Shown piece by piece: positions 62,250 through 64,000 of a DNA stretch of 64,000 bases. The position numbers were made by a program, and so were the translations under genes. The DNA is taken from positions 434,001 through 498,000 of the forward strand of contig JAJNNX010000007.1 of assembly GCA_023159155.1 (NCBI GenBank), written 5' to 3'. Below the pieces are notes generated by a model. The model was given only the letters and a program-made list of their open reading frames with translations. It was not told the DNA's origin and made no database searches. Source of the stretch: Ustulina deusta. Taxonomy: Eukaryota > Ascomycota > Sordariomycetes > Xylariales > Xylariaceae. The first letter of the stretch is position 1. Each line of letters opens with the position of its first letter.

Positions 62250-62954
62250 ATGAAGATCATCAGCCCCGAAGAAGAGCGAGCGCACTACAACACGGTGCTC
62301 AAGGGCGGTTTCGTCGGCGGCTCGCTGGGGCTCGGGATCGGGGTTCTCGGCATCGTGGCAGGGATGCGGCGGTATCCGGCGGTGCGGACGCTGACGCTCC
62401 CGTTCCGGGCGTTCCTGGTGACGTCGGTGGGCACGTTCGGCGCCATCGTCAACGCGGAGCGCCACTCCAACGCCTTCCACCTCGCCAACAACCCGATGCA
62501 TTTCTACCGCGACCAGGCGTCGCGCGACTACGACGCCCTGCGGTCGCAGGAGACGTCGTGGCAGCGCTTCCGCCAGTGGGGCGAGACGAACCGCTACAGC
62601 ATCGTCTTCGGCTCGTGGGTCGTCGCCATGGGCATCGCCCTGGGCATGGTCAGCCGCAACCGCTTCCTCAGCACCTCGCAGAAGCTCGTCCAGGCCCGCA
62701 TGTACGCCCAGGGCCTGACCCTCGCCGTCCTCGTCGCCTCCGCCGCCTTCGAGACCGCCGACGCCCGCCAGGGCAAGGGCCGCTGGGAGACCATCATGGT
62801 CGTCGACCCCGACGACCCCGAGCACAAGCACATGATCGAGAAGCGCATCCACAAGGAGGAGTACCAGGGCCAGGACCTCTGGCGCGACATGGTCGCCGCC
62901 GAGGAGCGCCGCCTCGCCGAGCGCAAGAGCGACGTCGCCCCGAAGACGGAGTAA
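62250..62954 (+). CDS. RCF2: Respiratory supercomplex factor 2 (Hig1 domain)
   Basis: Inner mitochondrial membrane protein associated with cytochrome c oxidase and III-IV supercomplexes. Single exon, 234 residues, close to yeast Rcf2 (224). The start AAGATGAAGATC resembles the conserved N-terminus (MKI, then HYNTVLKGG). Hydrophobic segments lie near residues 19-38 and 48-66, then a Hig1-type pair around SIVFGSWVVAMGIALGMVS and ARMYAQGLTLAVLVASAAF, joined by the conserved SQKLVQARMYAQ stretch. The C-terminus is charged and predicted helical. Codons end almost only in G or C, which generates a long false frame on the minus strand. A C22 run begins 9 bp after the stop codon. Confidence 0.93.
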   Translation: MKIISPEEERAHYNTVLKGGFVGGSLGLGIGVLGIVAGMRRYPAVRTLTLPFRAFLVTSVGTFGAIVNAERHSNAFHLANNPMHFYRDQASRDYDALRSQETSWQRFRQWGETNRYSIVFGSWVVAMGIALGMVSRNRFLSTSQKLVQARMYAQGLTLAVLVASAAFETADARQGKGRWETIMVVDPDDPEHKHMIEKRIHKEEYQGQDLWRDMVAAEERRLAERKSDVAPKTE

Positions 62955-62962
62955 AAAAAACG

Positions 62963-62984
62963 CCCCCCCCCCCCCCCCCCCCCC
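62963..62984. repeat. Homopolymer C22
   Basis: An uninterrupted run of 22 C just after the Rcf2 stop codon; the exact length is likely unreliable. Confidence 0.85.
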
Positions 62985-63352
62985 GCCCTTTGGGGCGGAA
63001 TCATCATCATCGGCCCCGAAACCGGGAATCACGAGCGAGCGAGCGGCAGGCAGAATCAAGCTTCCCTTTGTGTCTACCTAGAGAGAGGAGGGGAAGAGAG
63101 AAAAAAAGAGACCCTAGACCGACACATAATCGACCTAGTTGCATCATAAATGGGCTTCGCGGGGGATTTGTTTAGAAGGCGGGGCGGTCGGTTGTTAGAA
63201 ATTCGCTCAGCAGGCATTGTTTAAAATGACGAGATCATCGATATCCGTGGTGCTTCTTGATTCGAATAGATGGAAATCATGCATCCCAGGCGTTCCGGTT
63301 CGGGTTGGTTTTTTTTTTTTTTCCGAGTTCTCTCTCTTTTGTACACTTGCCC

Positions 63353-63379
63353 GTCAGTCTGTCAGTCTGTCAGTCTGTC
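63353..63379. repeat. Octanucleotide repeat (GTCAGTCT)3
   Basis: Three near-perfect 8-bp units in the 3' flank of Rcf2. Confidence 0.8.
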
Positions 63380-63861
63380 ACCCTTCCAATCCTACAAGGA
63401 GAAGGGCGGGTTCTAAACGCATCGGGAGGAAGAATGTTAGAGCTGGGCTGGTTGGTGAAATCAACGGTAGACAAAAAAGGTCTAATGAATAATCAAATTG
63501 AAGATTACATGTAATACCTACATGGCCCGAGGCAGTTTTTTTTATTCAAAAAGTGACTCCCCCATGTTTGATTAGCATCCGCGCAGACCCAAGAGTTTGA
63601 TATACCCATTTTTACAAAAAATGCCAACACTATCACTTCCCAGAAGCAACCGACAGCAATGATTAAGCGGCACCCCATCGCCGGCCGCAACCCCCGCTAT
63701 ATATGCTCTCAGTGTAACCTAAAAGAAAGAGGATTAAACCGGTTAATCGTGATCTCGTAGCAGTTGCGTTTTCCGCTCCCTCCTAATCGTACACATCTGT
63801 CCTACAACCGAGAAATTAGACTGCAACTGATAAGAGGCAACCGAACCCGTGCCTAGGTCCG

Positions 63862-64000
63862 TTACACCTCGATGGTGAAGTGGCTGATCTGCGAATAATA
63901 TGCGTGGACGGCGAGCTCGAGTATCCAGGCATCGCTAAAGACCTCGACGCCGTCGAAGCCGCCGATCATCAGCAGCCGACTGTCGTGTAGCACCGTGCCG
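63862..64000 (-). CDS. Kelch-type protein, C-terminal end only
   Basis: Partial gene entering from the right edge on the minus strand; about 45 residues and a TAA stop are inside the window. The text LHDSRLLMIGGFDGVEVFSD followed by AWILEL has the double-Gly and spaced Trp pattern of a Kelch blade, and codon use is GC-rich at third positions as in nearby real genes. The rest of the protein lies outside, so the overall family (Kelch-BTB, oxidase-like propeller or other) cannot be judged. Confidence 0.6.
   Translation of the reverse strand, partial: GTVLHDSRLLMIGGFDGVEVFSDAWILELAVHAYYSQISHFTIEV

Larger units (their letters stand above)
62955..63861. other. Intergenic region between Rcf2 and a convergent gene
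   Basis: About 0.9 kb. It holds the C22 run, a T-run near 63310, and a short CAGTCTGT repeat at 63353-63379. It forms the 3' flanks of two convergent genes. No gene seen. Confidence 0.65.

Noticed and set aside
62181..63059. 292-codon minus-strand frame opposite Rcf2
   Set aside because: Same GC3 artefact; the sense strand encodes a clear Rcf2 protein.

Overview
The window is nuclear DNA of a filamentous ascomycete (Pezizomycotina). Genes are split by short GT..AG introns, mostly 43-65 bp, with CTRAY-like branch sites. The gene set is typical of the group: L-arabinitol 4-dehydrogenase, a LaeA-like methyltransferase, a cytochrome P450, a fungal NLR, TFIIA, Cdc20, an Sfp1-like factor, ATP synthase subunit g and Rcf2. 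Sordariomycetes is a reasonable guess but is not proven by the sequence. No prokaryotic, viral, CRISPR or convincing tRNA/rRNA feature was found.

Layout. 10-2082 (+): cytochrome P450, four exons. 4482-7208 (+): vacuolar Ca2+/H+ exchanger, six exons, with a very long charged loop. 8131-9417 (+): proline-rich SPRY-domain protein. 12338-17335 (+): a ~1616-residue NLR-type protein (serine-esterase-like hydrolase, NACHT, WD40 propeller). 19416-20574 (+): L-arabinitol 4-dehydrogenase. 21262-22148 (+): ATP synthase subunit g with an internal 16-residue duplication. 28170-29307 (-): LaeA-like methyltransferase, five exons. 39738-41582 (-): TFIIA large subunit. 42782-44639 (-): Cdc20. 45725-48107 (+): Kelch/BTB protein, divergent from Cdc20. 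50678-53024 (-): Sfp1-like C2H2 factor with a probable one-base frameshift at its 3' end. 62250-62954 (+): Rcf2. 63862-64000 (-): 3' end of a Kelch-type gene that leaves the window.

The genes form no evident biosynthetic cluster. Housekeeping genes (mitochondrial energy, transcription, cell cycle, sugar use, Ca2+ storage) are separated by large gene-poor stretches: 22.1-28.2 kb, 29.3-39.7 kb and 53.0-62.2 kb. These hold microsatellites, homopolymers and many copies of an ACCTAGGT/AGGTAGGT-type motif. The accessory items are the P450, the NLR and the orphan methyltransferase. The NLR is the closest thing here to a defence or self/non-self system: it joins a putative enzymatic effector, an NTPase switch and a sensor propeller in one protein.

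Exon coordinates were worked out by hand from splice signals, phase and resemblance to the protein families as remembered. They are predictions, not aligned evidence. Sequence similarities were judged from memory; no database search was run.
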